Source: UBA2365 sp964594045 (GTDB lineage Bacteria; Bacteroidota; Bacteroidia; Chitinophagales; Saprospiraceae). From it: a stretch of DNA of 43,286 nucleotides. Of the stretch, positions 8,275-16,426 are shown in pieces (the stretch's first letter is position 1; each line of letters starts with the position of its first letter). Below the pieces are notes generated by a model. It was not told the origin of the DNA and searched no databases. It worked only from the letters and a program-made list of their open reading frames with translations. Both the position numbers and the translations under genes were made by a program. Location: the NCBI GenBank assembly GCA_964594045.1, contig CAZQKR010000038.1:1-43286 (forward strand), in the 5' to 3' direction.

Positions 8275-8628
8275 TTAATCTGTTTGCTGTTTCACCTTAT
8301 AGGGTCTTTCATCCGGATTGTCGCAACTTCCGGTATTTTCAATTGCTCCATATACTTCCTGAAGTGTTACCAGGGCTGGGTTGTAGGTTAATTCAAATGA
8401 GGTCGTTGTACCCTGTTTACCGGCTTTGAAACCGGATACGCCATTTAATTTTTCCACATTGGCGGTGATCATTTTCAGGTCCATTGCACAGGTGATCCCC
8501 TTCACCTTAATGGTTTTATTCATTAAACTGTCTGCGGGTTGCCGGGTATTGATCGTTTGGGCATGTGCCAGGATCGCTGTAGCAGCCAATAATATAATTG
8601 CCAACGCGAATGATTGTATAAATTTCAT
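8275..8628 (-). CDS. Periplasmic heavy-metal-associated (HMA-like) protein, degenerate metal site
   Basis: A 117-residue exported protein with a signal peptide ending AHA (about 23). Residues 39-100 follow the HMA ferredoxin-like pattern: strand KVKGITC, helix, NGVSGF turn, strand SFELTYNP and a second helix. The canonical metal motif CxxC is incomplete: C47-A-M-D50, with Asp where the second Cys should be. Another Cys (102) follows in the tail. It could bind metal with one Cys plus Met49, or serve a non-metal structural role. It lies between the small Cys-rich gene (60 bases upstream) and the TonB receptor (39 bases downstream), all on one strand. Confidence 0.75.
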   Translation of the reverse strand: MKFIQSFALAIILLAATAILAHAQTINTRQPADSLMNKTIKVKGITCAMDLKMITANVEKLNGVSGFKAGKQGTTTSFELTYNPALVTLQEVYGAIENTGSCDNPDERPYKVKQQTD

Positions 8629-8688
8629 TTTAACGGATTTTAAAAGTGTAAAGAAAAAACATTTCGCCGGATATACCGGGGTATAGTC

Positions 8689-9042
8689 TTAAATAATTAC
8701 CGTCTTTGGCGGGTTCCAAAACTCAGCGCTGAATCGTGATGTGATCACCGGGTGATATTTGAATACGCTGTTTGAAAGATCTGTATATATCGGTATCGGC
8801 CCGAATGGAATTAACGGCAAAACCAATGCACAGGAATCACAGACCTGAAAAGGATTACAGGTTTTTCCATGGCAATCCTGATCCTGACAAGGATCTGCCG
8901 GATTGTCATCGAAGGATAACGGAATGCATGGTTCCTGACAACAAGTTGGCACGGTGAAAGCTTCGGTTAAAAGCTGGTTTATGCCCGGCGCGAACGCAAG
9001 GAACAAAAAATAAGCCGTTAAAGAAAGTATCAAAATTTTCAT
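8689..9042 (-). CDS. Small exported Cys-rich protein (DUF6660-like, tentative)
   Basis: A 117-residue protein with an N-terminal hydrophobic segment (1-18) and eight cysteines between about 33 and 72, in clusters CCQEPC, CQDQDC, a single C, and CDSC. The C-terminus has a WNPPK motif. Small Cys-rich proteins with a W-PP ending are encoded beside metal-related TonB receptors in other Bacteroidota (DUF6660 or similar), but I cannot confirm family membership by eye. It is the first gene of the probable metal operon. A role in metal sensing or binding at the envelope is inference from the Cys content and neighbours. Confidence 0.6.
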   Translation of the reverse strand: MKILILSLTAYFLFLAFAPGINQLLTEAFTVPTCCQEPCIPLSFDDNPADPCQDQDCHGKTCNPFQVCDSCALVLPLIPFGPIPIYTDLSNSVFKYHPVITSRFSAEFWNPPKTVII

Positions 9043-9047
9043 CCACG

Positions 9048-9055
9048 CAAAAATA
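9048..9055 (-). promoter_or_regulatory. -7 box very close to the start of the metal operon
   Basis: On the minus strand TATTTTTG fits TAnnTTTG and ends only five bases before the ATG at 9042. If used, transcription would start at or within a base or two of the start codon, giving a leaderless or nearly leaderless mRNA. No matching TTG -33 element was found. The rest of the 312-base gap 9043-9354 shows no gene or repeat. Confidence 0.35.
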
Positions 9056-9354
9056 CAATTTGTTCATGAAACACATGATTGCTTATCACTAAAATACTTG
9101 TGACGGTTGCAGTCTGGGCTTTCAACTTTGGGTTTCTGTCCGTAACTAACCAGGATATATCATGAAAAAGGCAGATTTTCCGAAACTACTTAAAGCACTG
9201 TGGCAATTCTGATTCATCCCGGGAAAACTTGTTTAAAGTGTATTTTAAAGAAAATAAAAGGCTGAATCGGGTTGGAACAACCGTCTTTAACCAAAATTTC
9301 AAATCATTTACCCATCACCCGATCACAATGATTTAAATAAAATGTTCCATTCCT

Positions 9355-10236
9355 TCAATCTGCATCACCTGTCCGGTCTTCCAGATATTTCCTGATCTTC
9401 ATTGGTGCTTCTATCTCAAACTGCACCATTTTCCCGGTCACCGGATGCATAAATTCCATCCCGACAGACGCCAGAAACAAGCCCTTGCCCCGGAGATTGG
9501 GCAGCTCGGTTGCATACAGCCTTTCCCCGAGGATAGGATGACCCAGATGTGCACAATGTATCCTCAACTGGTGCGTGCGCCCGGTCCTTGGGTAAAGATA
9601 TACCAGGGTCAAATGCCCGAATTTGGGTGAAGGCAACCACCTGAACGGTTCTATCAGGCTCAAAGCAGGCAACCCATCCACAGGAAGATCCACTTCTATC
9701 CGTTCCATAAGTTTCCCCGTTACCACTGCTATATATTTTTTCCTGATCTGGCCTTTCTCAAACATGCGACCGATCTCAATCTGGAAACGCCTCGTTTTGG
9801 CAACGAGCAACAATCCGAAAGTCAGGCTGTCCAACCGGTGAACGGATACAGGACGCCTCAGGGCATCCGGTTCATCACTCTGATACAGATTGCCCGGTAA
9901 TGCATTGACCACATTCCGCAACTGATGATTGTGCACACTCAATCCCGATGGTTTGACAATCAGCCCAAAATGAGCATCTTCAAAGATCACTTCCAGTCTG
10001 AGATCCAGCAAGGGTGTCGTTTCCGGGTTTTCATCCAACAATTGCACTTTGTCTCCCGGATGGACCAGGGTACCTGTTCTACCCCTTTTACCATTGACCA
10101 GGAACAAACCTTTTTCTATCGCTTTCTTGACACCTTTTCCCGATGGATAATGCAAAACGAAGTACTCCCGGGCAAAAACCCGGAGCGTACTCACCGCATA
10201 TTCATCCGGAACAATAATTTCACTGACGGTTTCCAT
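9355..10236 (-). CDS. RluA-family pseudouridine synthase
   Basis: A 293-residue enzyme that isomerises uridine to pseudouridine in RNA (rRNA or tRNA target not determinable). An S4-like RNA-binding region spans about 17-68. The catalytic motif HRLD is at 133-136, with Asp136 as the nucleophile. The RTGRTHQLRIHCAHLGHP block follows near 217-235. The usual TSG after HRLD reads TFG here, an uncommon substitution next to the active site. The gene overlaps the upstream DEAD-box helicase gene by 17 bases, which suggests translational coupling of two RNA-acting proteins. Confidence 0.9.
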   Translation of the reverse strand: METVSEIIVPDEYAVSTLRVFAREYFVLHYPSGKGVKKAIEKGLFLVNGKRGRTGTLVHPGDKVQLLDENPETTPLLDLRLEVIFEDAHFGLIVKPSGLSVHNHQLRNVVNALPGNLYQSDEPDALRRPVSVHRLDSLTFGLLLVAKTRRFQIEIGRMFEKGQIRKKYIAVVTGKLMERIEVDLPVDGLPALSLIEPFRWLPSPKFGHLTLVYLYPRTGRTHQLRIHCAHLGHPILGERLYATELPNLRGKGLFLASVGMEFMHPVTGKMVQFEIEAPMKIRKYLEDRTGDAD

Positions 10237-11449
10237 CCCTTTTTGGTGGTCTTTTACCCCATTTTGGTCTGTTTTTACCGGTCCTTTTGCCTGACCTTTC
10301 CCTGCCTTTCCATTCAGGACCTTCGCCCAAAAAAGGCGGCAAAGCCATTTTCAAAACTTTCCGTTCGATCAGCCGCTCAATATTTTCAAAAGCGGGCATA
10401 TCCTTTTCATTGACCAGGGTCAGGGCAACACCCGTTGTTTCCGCCCTGGCAGTTCTGCCAACCCTGTGAACGTAATCCTCTGCATGCTTCGGCACATCAA
10501 AATTGATGATCAGGTTGATATCCTTAATGTCAATTCCCCGGCTGATGACATCCGTTGCAACCAGCACCCGGATCTTTCTTGCTTTGAATTTCTGCATCAC
10601 TTCTTCCCTTCGCTCCTGCTCAAAATCAGAAGACATTCCTTCTGCTACAAAACCAACCATTTTCAACGACCTGACCAGTTCGGATACAATCGTCTTGGTA
10701 GAAGTGAATACGATGATACTTGAATAGTCCGGCTTGTCTTTGATCAGGTGGATGATCAAAGGGATTTTTTGATGATTATGCACCAGAAAAGCACCCTGCA
10801 GGACACCCTCAGCAGGCTTGGATAACGCAAGTGTGATCTCCTGAGGATCTTTCATGATAGCCGCGGCCAGTTTGCGGATCTTGTCAGGCATGGTGGCGCT
10901 GAAAAGCAGGGTTTGGCGTTTTTTGGGCAAATGGGAAATAATGCTCATGATGTCATCCACAAAACCCATGTCCAGCATTCTATCAGCCTCATCCAGTATC
11001 AGGTGTTCAACCGTATTAAGATTAACATAACCCATATTGAGATGTGCGATGAATTTTCCCGGGGTGGCAACGATCATTTCAACACCTCCGGTAAGCGCCT
11101 TTTTCTGGACTTCCCATTCTGAACTGCCGCCTCCGTAGACACTTTGGGAATCTATGGAAACAAAATAGCTGAACCCCTGTATCTGTTGCTCAATTTGCTT
11201 GGCAAGCTCCCGCGTCGGTACAATGATCAAAGTTCTGATACCCGGCTTGGGATCCTTCATCATCTGATGCAATACGGGAAGGATAAATGCCGCTGTCTTA
11301 CCTGTTCCGGTCTGGGCACATCCCAAAACATCCTTATCCTGCATGATCAACGGAATCGCCAGCTCCTGAATTTCAGTTGCCTTCTCAAATCCCATATATT
11401 CTATGGCTTCCATGATGCCATCCGCTAATCCAAATTCCTTAAATTCCAT
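10220..11449 (-). CDS. DEAD-box RNA helicase (RhlE/RhlB-like)
   Basis: A 409-residue ATP-dependent RNA helicase used in ribosome assembly or RNA turnover. It has an N-terminal Q-motif region (FKEFGL... near 3-30), Walker A AQTGTGKT at 45-52, PTRELA at 78-83, DEAD at 153-156, SAT at 184-186, and the C-terminal motifs ATDVISRGIDI and YVHRVGRTARA. The tail is short and strongly basic (Gly/Lys/Arg-rich, from about 375), typical of RNA-binding extensions. It is co-directional with the pseudouridine synthase and overlaps its start. The exact subfamily is uncertain. Confidence 0.93.
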   Translation of the reverse strand: MEFKEFGLADGIMEAIEYMGFEKATEIQELAIPLIMQDKDVLGCAQTGTGKTAAFILPVLHQMMKDPKPGIRTLIIVPTRELAKQIEQQIQGFSYFVSIDSQSVYGGGSSEWEVQKKALTGGVEMIVATPGKFIAHLNMGYVNLNTVEHLILDEADRMLDMGFVDDIMSIISHLPKKRQTLLFSATMPDKIRKLAAAIMKDPQEITLALSKPAEGVLQGAFLVHNHQKIPLIIHLIKDKPDYSSIIVFTSTKTIVSELVRSLKMVGFVAEGMSSDFEQERREEVMQKFKARKIRVLVATDVISRGIDIKDINLIINFDVPKHAEDYVHRVGRTARAETTGVALTLVNEKDMPAFENIERLIERKVLKMALPPFLGEGPEWKGRERSGKRTGKNRPKWGKRPPKRDGNRQ

Positions 11450-11705
11450 TTATTTTAGTTTTCATGCAAGGCCTGGTTTTTTTTACTCAATTTCAATCCC
11501 GATAGTAGCATTCATACATTTTTACAAAGCCACTTAAACATTCAATATATGAATATAATATGTAATTCACTTATAAACCAACATTATTTGATGCAAAACT
11601 AAGATTAAATTGATTATTCTCACCACTAAAACAGGTATAATTGTATTTACTGCATGAATCCTGAAAAATTATCCCTGACTTAAATTTCCGGACTCCTGAT
11701 TTCTA

Positions 11706-11865
11706 ATGCGAATCAAGGGTTGAAAAAAAGCTCAGAAAATCCTTTATTTGGCCTCAATCCTAAAGGAAGATAAAGGATTTTCTCGCTTTCATCCTTTAGG
11801 ATCGAGGCAAAAAAGTGAGAAAATCCTGCTTATCTGCAGAATTAACTTTAACCCTTGATTCGCAT
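11706..11865. mobile_element. 160 bp MITE-like element with target-site duplication
   Basis: Perfect 16 bp terminal inverted repeats (ATGCGAATCAAGGGTT at 11706-11721, its complement at 11850-11865) flank a 160 bp sequence with no gene. The pentamer TTCTA is directly repeated just outside both ends (11701-11705 and 11866-11870), as expected for a target-site duplication. Inside are further inverted arms: 11735-11746 with 11771-11782 (perfect 12 bp) and 11751-11767 with 11792-11808 (one mismatch in 17). A non-autonomous element moved by a transposase elsewhere in the genome is the natural reading. The rest of the 720-base gap 11450-12169 holds no gene I can support. Confidence 0.8.
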
Positions 11866-12169
11866 TTCTAATAAAAATTTAAGTTTTGATGAGCCTGGTG
11901 TTACAGAAAGCAGAGCCATCGGTTTTCATCGGAATAACCCCATTCAATATGTAGCTGTTATGTTGGCATTCAATGTGAAATGTGGATCCCCTGATACAAA
12001 TTTCTGATCTTCATACGTCCTGCCATTCACAGGTGAAACATAGAAAATGGGTATCGTTTTAATTAAACATCGCGGTTAATCCACAAAAAAATCTATATTT
12101 TTTTCTTTTTTGTTTAAATTTTAAGTACTATTGTGTTGAAAAATTATCTGTTTACTCAAATTTTCTAAT

Positions 12170-13411
12170 ATGTCTAAATTAGTTCACTTTTATATGGCAT
12201 GCATATTAATTATTGCTGCGCTGAACAGTTGTTATCCCGATGAAAACATCATTGAACAGGAAGAACCTGTAAACCCATGTTCATTGGACCCGGACACCAC
12301 CATCAGATTTGACACTCTTTGGAGCAAAGATCTGGCCAATCTGAAGATCAGATTTTTTGGTGATTATTTTATTGCACAGGATAATAATCAAATTATAAAC
12401 CTGTACTCCGGCAAAGACGGGGAATTGCTTGCGCAATTGGATCCGGTGCATTTCAACTTCTTTTATGATGTAACCATCATCAACGATCATGTTATGCTGA
12501 AGCAAAATAATTCAGCTTCCCGGAAGATGCATGTGTACAGCATTCTGGAAAAAGAGTACACCGCGTTTGATTTACCACACAATGGATTTTATCCGGAAAA
12601 ATTTTATTCCACCGATGGCACTCACTTGGTCATGGCAATAAATAAATCGATCTTTTCCATGGATTTTAAGGGAAATATCATCGATACCCTTTATGACATC
12701 AACCACCTGTCGGGTGCGGATTTTATTGAAAACCTGAGCACCTATCGAACTCCGGGCTCGATCAACAAGAACTTTCTAATTTTCACTTATAATGAAATTG
12801 ATCAAAACAGCCCGCAAAACAATGTTGCATATCTGGTGATCTATGACATGGTTTCCCGGAAAGTAATCAGAAAATTTGCATTTAGCTTTATATACTGGGG
12901 TTCAACAAAATTCATGAAGATCATCGACAATGCCTTGCTCTTTATGGATGATGAAAAAATTTTCATCTATGATTTTGTTTCCAATCGATATTACACCCGG
13001 AGCCAGTCCAATCTCAGCTTTAATGCTTTCCCTCCGATACATTTTATGCCGTTGAATTATGATCAGAATGGTCAATTCGAACCGATACTTTTTTACAATA
13101 ATCCCAATTTATCCGCTTTTGACCTGAATACAACCAATCTTAAATGGGCTTGTGAATCTAAAACCGGTCATGAGTTAGCCACTGTCAAATTCCTGAGAAA
13201 GAATGGAGATCTCGAAACGTATTTACTGGCTTTAAATGAAGGAGTGGACCTTATCGACCCGCAAACCGGAGTTGTAAAAGCTCAGTATCTCCAGAAACAT
13301 TCAAAAAACAAATCAGGGGAATTGCAAAATATGTCAACAGTCCTGACAGACAATATTTTCCTGACATCTGACTGGTCAAAGGTGTATAAAATACAGATCA
13401 AGGCGCAATAA
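12170..13411 (+). CDS. Propeller-like lipoprotein (1), unknown function
   Basis: A 413-residue predicted lipoprotein (signal ending ALNSC, Cys21). The mature part is a string of short beta-rich repeats of the kind FIAQDNNQIINLYSGKDGEL and LSAFDLNTTNLKWAC, in which a value-display strand is followed by a D-x-x-T-G turn. This is typical of PQQ/WD-like beta-propellers. No catalytic motif was recognised. A shorter relative follows 42 bases downstream with similar organisation, so the two form a probable operon of paralogues. A surface-exposed binding or scaffold role is plausible but unproven. Confidence 0.75.
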   Translation: MSKLVHFYMACILIIAALNSCYPDENIIEQEEPVNPCSLDPDTTIRFDTLWSKDLANLKIRFFGDYFIAQDNNQIINLYSGKDGELLAQLDPVHFNFFYDVTIINDHVMLKQNNSASRKMHVYSILEKEYTAFDLPHNGFYPEKFYSTDGTHLVMAINKSIFSMDFKGNIIDTLYDINHLSGADFIENLSTYRTPGSINKNFLIFTYNEIDQNSPQNNVAYLVIYDMVSRKVIRKFAFSFIYWGSTKFMKIIDNALLFMDDEKIFIYDFVSNRYYTRSQSNLSFNAFPPIHFMPLNYDQNGQFEPILFYNNPNLSAFDLNTTNLKWACESKTGHELATVKFLRKNGDLETYLLALNEGVDLIDPQTGVVKAQYLQKHSKNKSGELQNMSTVLTDNIFLTSDWSKVYKIQIKAQ

Positions 13412-13453
13412 ACTGACCTTCGAAAAAAATTAATCATTAAAATCCTTATAGTT

Positions 13454-14653
13454 ATGAGAACTTTCACTGCTATTTTCTCACTTATTTTCCTGCTTTCAGC
13501 CTGTAATCCCGATATAACACCCGAAAATGATTGCAAAACAGACGATTTCAACCTGCTGGAACAAGCATGGTCAATCCAACTGGAGCCATATTTTCAATAC
13601 AACCGGACTAAATGGTTTGACACAGGAGAATTTATCGCCCTGGTCAGCAGCCATGATCAACTGACTTTGATCAATAAAAAAACCGGCCTTATTACGGGTA
13701 ATGCTTCCTTGCCGGTAACAACCTATGACCAGATACATATTTTTGACAACAAGTTTTATTTTGATCAAAGTACAGGTATTGTTGAGCTGGATCCTTTGAC
13801 CGGAGTCACTCATAACATTTTTGATCCTCCAACTGGTTTTGTCGAAAATATGATCGCGAAAGACCATGTCATGGTAGTCAATGTAGTAAACAATTTGCGT
13901 ACTTCATTTCAATTGTTTTTCGTCGATCTGAATACCAGACTCGCAAGACCATTGACCGCAATGGACGTTGACCCGGATTTCCTTCAATATTTCAGTCTGA
14001 GCCTCCTGCATAAAAACCAATCGGGCAACTGGCAACTGTATTACAATATTTTTTCTGAATCTTATTCAAAACTTAAAGTGAATAAAACCATGAGGATTGA
14101 CTTGTTGACCGGAGAACAGAAAACACTGTCAGAACCATCTGGTATCAGCAAAGTTTCATACGTGATCAATGATAAGATCTATAGTGTATATCCCAACTAT
14201 CAAAATGGTACGAACATAAAGAGGACCGACCTCGACCTGAAATCCACAGACCTGAAGATCGACCCAAATACCAACACATCGCAAAATGGAGTTTTTCATA
14301 ATTACAGGATCAGGGAGAACGATATTGTTTTTTACAATACCAAAGGTTTTATCCGGTATGATTTAAATACGGGCATCCGTCTGAATCAGGCTGTATTACC
14401 GGGGACATATCAATTTCCTAATTCTGATCCGGTGTTGATCATCGGAAATCAACTTGTCATCCCCTATTTATACGATATACTGAAAAATGAAACACCTGTT
14501 CTGGGCGTAATGAACCTGGAAGATGGTACCTATTCGGGCGATTATTGCGATATTCCTGCAGTATTCAACAACCAAAATCAATTTATTTGCAATGATGACT
14601 TATATGTGATCAATTATGCCAAGCAACTCCAGAAATTTGTGCTTCGAAAATAA
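13454..14653 (+). CDS. Propeller-like lipoprotein (2), unknown function
   Basis: A 399-residue predicted lipoprotein (signal ending LLSAC, Cys17), paralogous in layout to the preceding gene: an early Cys-containing segment, then repeats such as DQLTLINKKTGLITG, GIVELDPLTGV and GFIRYDLNTGIRLNQ. These read as blades of a quinoprotein-like beta-propeller. There is no recognisable active site. It probably shares a transcript with the upstream paralogue. The function is unknown. Confidence 0.75.
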   Translation: MRTFTAIFSLIFLLSACNPDITPENDCKTDDFNLLEQAWSIQLEPYFQYNRTKWFDTGEFIALVSSHDQLTLINKKTGLITGNASLPVTTYDQIHIFDNKFYFDQSTGIVELDPLTGVTHNIFDPPTGFVENMIAKDHVMVVNVVNNLRTSFQLFFVDLNTRLARPLTAMDVDPDFLQYFSLSLLHKNQSGNWQLYYNIFSESYSKLKVNKTMRIDLLTGEQKTLSEPSGISKVSYVINDKIYSVYPNYQNGTNIKRTDLDLKSTDLKIDPNTNTSQNGVFHNYRIRENDIVFYNTKGFIRYDLNTGIRLNQAVLPGTYQFPNSDPVLIIGNQLVIPYLYDILKNETPVLGVMNLEDGTYSGDYCDIPAVFNNQNQFICNDDLYVINYAKQLQKFVLRK

Positions 14654-14813
14654 AAGAATGAGCATGGCTTATATTTTCCGGTAAGGCTAATCTGAACTTT
14701 AACGGCGTCGTTTTGTTACAATATTCATTCAGTAACATACCGTGAAATACATATAGTTAGATGGATTTTAACGTATTGTCATCAAAATGTTTACATAACT
14801 AAATGTCTGTATC

Positions 14814-15635
14814 ATGACTCAGCAGAAAAATAACACAAACTTCATCAGAATAAAAGACATCGAAGTTGCATATACTTCAGCAGGGCCGAATGATGCGGAA
14901 ACCATTTTGTTTATTCATGGTTTTCCCTTGAATAAAAGCATGTGGACACAGCAGCTCGAATTTTTCAAGAGAGATTTCAGGGTCATCGCTCCGGATATCA
15001 GAGGTCATGGCCAAACGAATGAAGGCGAAAAACCGTACAGCATTGCATTATTTGCTGACGATCTGATCGGTTTTATGGATGCACTTCAGTTGGAAAAAGT
15101 CATACTGTGCGGGCTTTCCATGGGTGGCTACATCTCCCTGAATGTTGTACACAGATATCCTGATCGATTCAGCGCTCTCATCCTCACTGATACCAGCTGT
15201 AAGGCAGACACTCCTGAAGCAAGGGAGAAAAGGATGCAGACCATACAGGACATCGAACAGAACGGCCTGGAAAAATACGCAGATGAAAGCCTCAAAAGGC
15301 TTTTTGCACCTGAATCTCTGATATATAAAACGGATGAAACAGAAGCTGTAAGGAACATGATCCTCAGCACAAAAACAACTTCAATTTCCAATACACTCAG
15401 AGCACTGGCTTCACGTGATGAAAGCTGTTCAAAACTCTCCGGAATCGATATTCCGGCATTGGTGATCACGGGTCAGTCTGATATCATCACACCTCCGGAA
15501 ATGGCGGAATTGATGCATCAGCATCTTTCAAAATCAAGGATACATATTCTGGCGGATGCCGGGCACATGAGCAATATGGAAAATCCTGAAGGCTTTAACG
15601 AGCAATTATGGATGTTCCTGACTTCATTCAGGTAA
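14814..15635 (+). CDS. Alpha/beta hydrolase
   Basis: A 273-residue cytoplasmic alpha/beta-hydrolase. The oxyanion motif HGFP is at 35-38, the nucleophile elbow GLSMGG at 100-105 (Ser102), the acid is probably Asp223 in GQSDIITPPE, and the catalytic His is 251 in DAGHMSNMENP. The overall pattern is that of 3-oxoadipate enol-lactonase/esterase-like members (GFPLNKSMW, DIRGHG), but the substrate cannot be named from sequence and no catabolic genes lie nearby. It stands alone, convergent with the next gene. Confidence 0.88.
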   Translation: MTQQKNNTNFIRIKDIEVAYTSAGPNDAETILFIHGFPLNKSMWTQQLEFFKRDFRVIAPDIRGHGQTNEGEKPYSIALFADDLIGFMDALQLEKVILCGLSMGGYISLNVVHRYPDRFSALILTDTSCKADTPEAREKRMQTIQDIEQNGLEKYADESLKRLFAPESLIYKTDETEAVRNMILSTKTTSISNTLRALASRDESCSKLSGIDIPALVITGQSDIITPPEMAELMHQHLSKSRIHILADAGHMSNMENPEGFNEQLWMFLTSFR

Positions 15636-15683
15636 AAAGATGAAATGGTATTGATGATCAATTGACTTGTAAATACCGTGCGC

Positions 15684-16337
15684 TTAATTCTTCTTTTTAA
15701 AATCTCCTCTTTTCCATGCCTGAATAAATTTTTGCCAGGCGATCAGATCAAAAATTTTCATCGGTTGGAACTGCCCTGCATGATAGGCAGCATTTGCCTG
15801 CTGCCTCAATAATAGGTTATAGGATTCACGTGGGTCACCCGGAACTTCGGCGATCATTTTATGTAAAACTTCTTCAGCCAGATTTTCTTTTGCCTTTTCG
15901 AGCAGTTCATCCGTTACATCCATTGCAAGAAATTCCTGTTTAAAATGCTGCTTGCTTGGCCAGGGCTGTATAACTGCTGTCGGCAACAGATATTCAGTTT
16001 TGCTCATGATCTGAAAATAGGAGTAAAAATGCTTATTCAGGGTATCCGGCAATACGTACTCCACAGTCTTGTAACCAAGATATGAAAACACGATCGTATC
16101 TCCTTTTAACGCAACGATGGAAAAGAACCCATCCAGCGCAGAAATGGTTCCTCTGCTTGTACCTTTAATTGCGATATTGGTATAAGGAAGCGGGATCATC
16201 TCGCCGGATGTTTCATTTTCAGTGACCACCACGCCGGAAAACTGAATAGCGAAATCATCCTGTTTCTTGAACTGTGCCACAAGAATTTCTGCAAAAAATA
16301 TTATAGCTACAATGAATATAACTCGTATCACGGACAA
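15684..16337 (-). CDS. Exported carboxypeptidase-regulatory-like domain protein
   Basis: A 217-residue protein with an N-terminal signal (about 1-21, ending LVAQ). Residues about 32-112 form a carboxypeptidase-regulatory-like domain (VSGVVV-type start, LPYTNIAIKGTSRGTISALDGFF, then DTIVFSYLGYKTVEY), as found at the N-termini of SusC/TonB receptors, but no receptor follows. The rest is helical and charged. The frame opens with TTG at 16337; a GTG at 16331 is an equally plausible start. The function is unknown; related stand-alone proteins are common in Bacteroidota. Confidence 0.75.
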   Translation of the reverse strand: MSVIRVIFIVAIIFFAEILVAQFKKQDDFAIQFSGVVVTENETSGEMIPLPYTNIAIKGTSRGTISALDGFFSIVALKGDTIVFSYLGYKTVEYVLPDTLNKHFYSYFQIMSKTEYLLPTAVIQPWPSKQHFKQEFLAMDVTDELLEKAKENLAEEVLHKMIAEVPGDPRESYNLLLRQQANAAYHAGQFQPMKIFDLIAWQKFIQAWKRGDFKKKN

Positions 16338-16426
16338 AAAAAATTTCTTGAATATATATCTGTCAAACGTTCCGATGATACAAACTAAAGAATTTCTTCA
16401 AAATTTAACAAAGTTTTAACCATATT

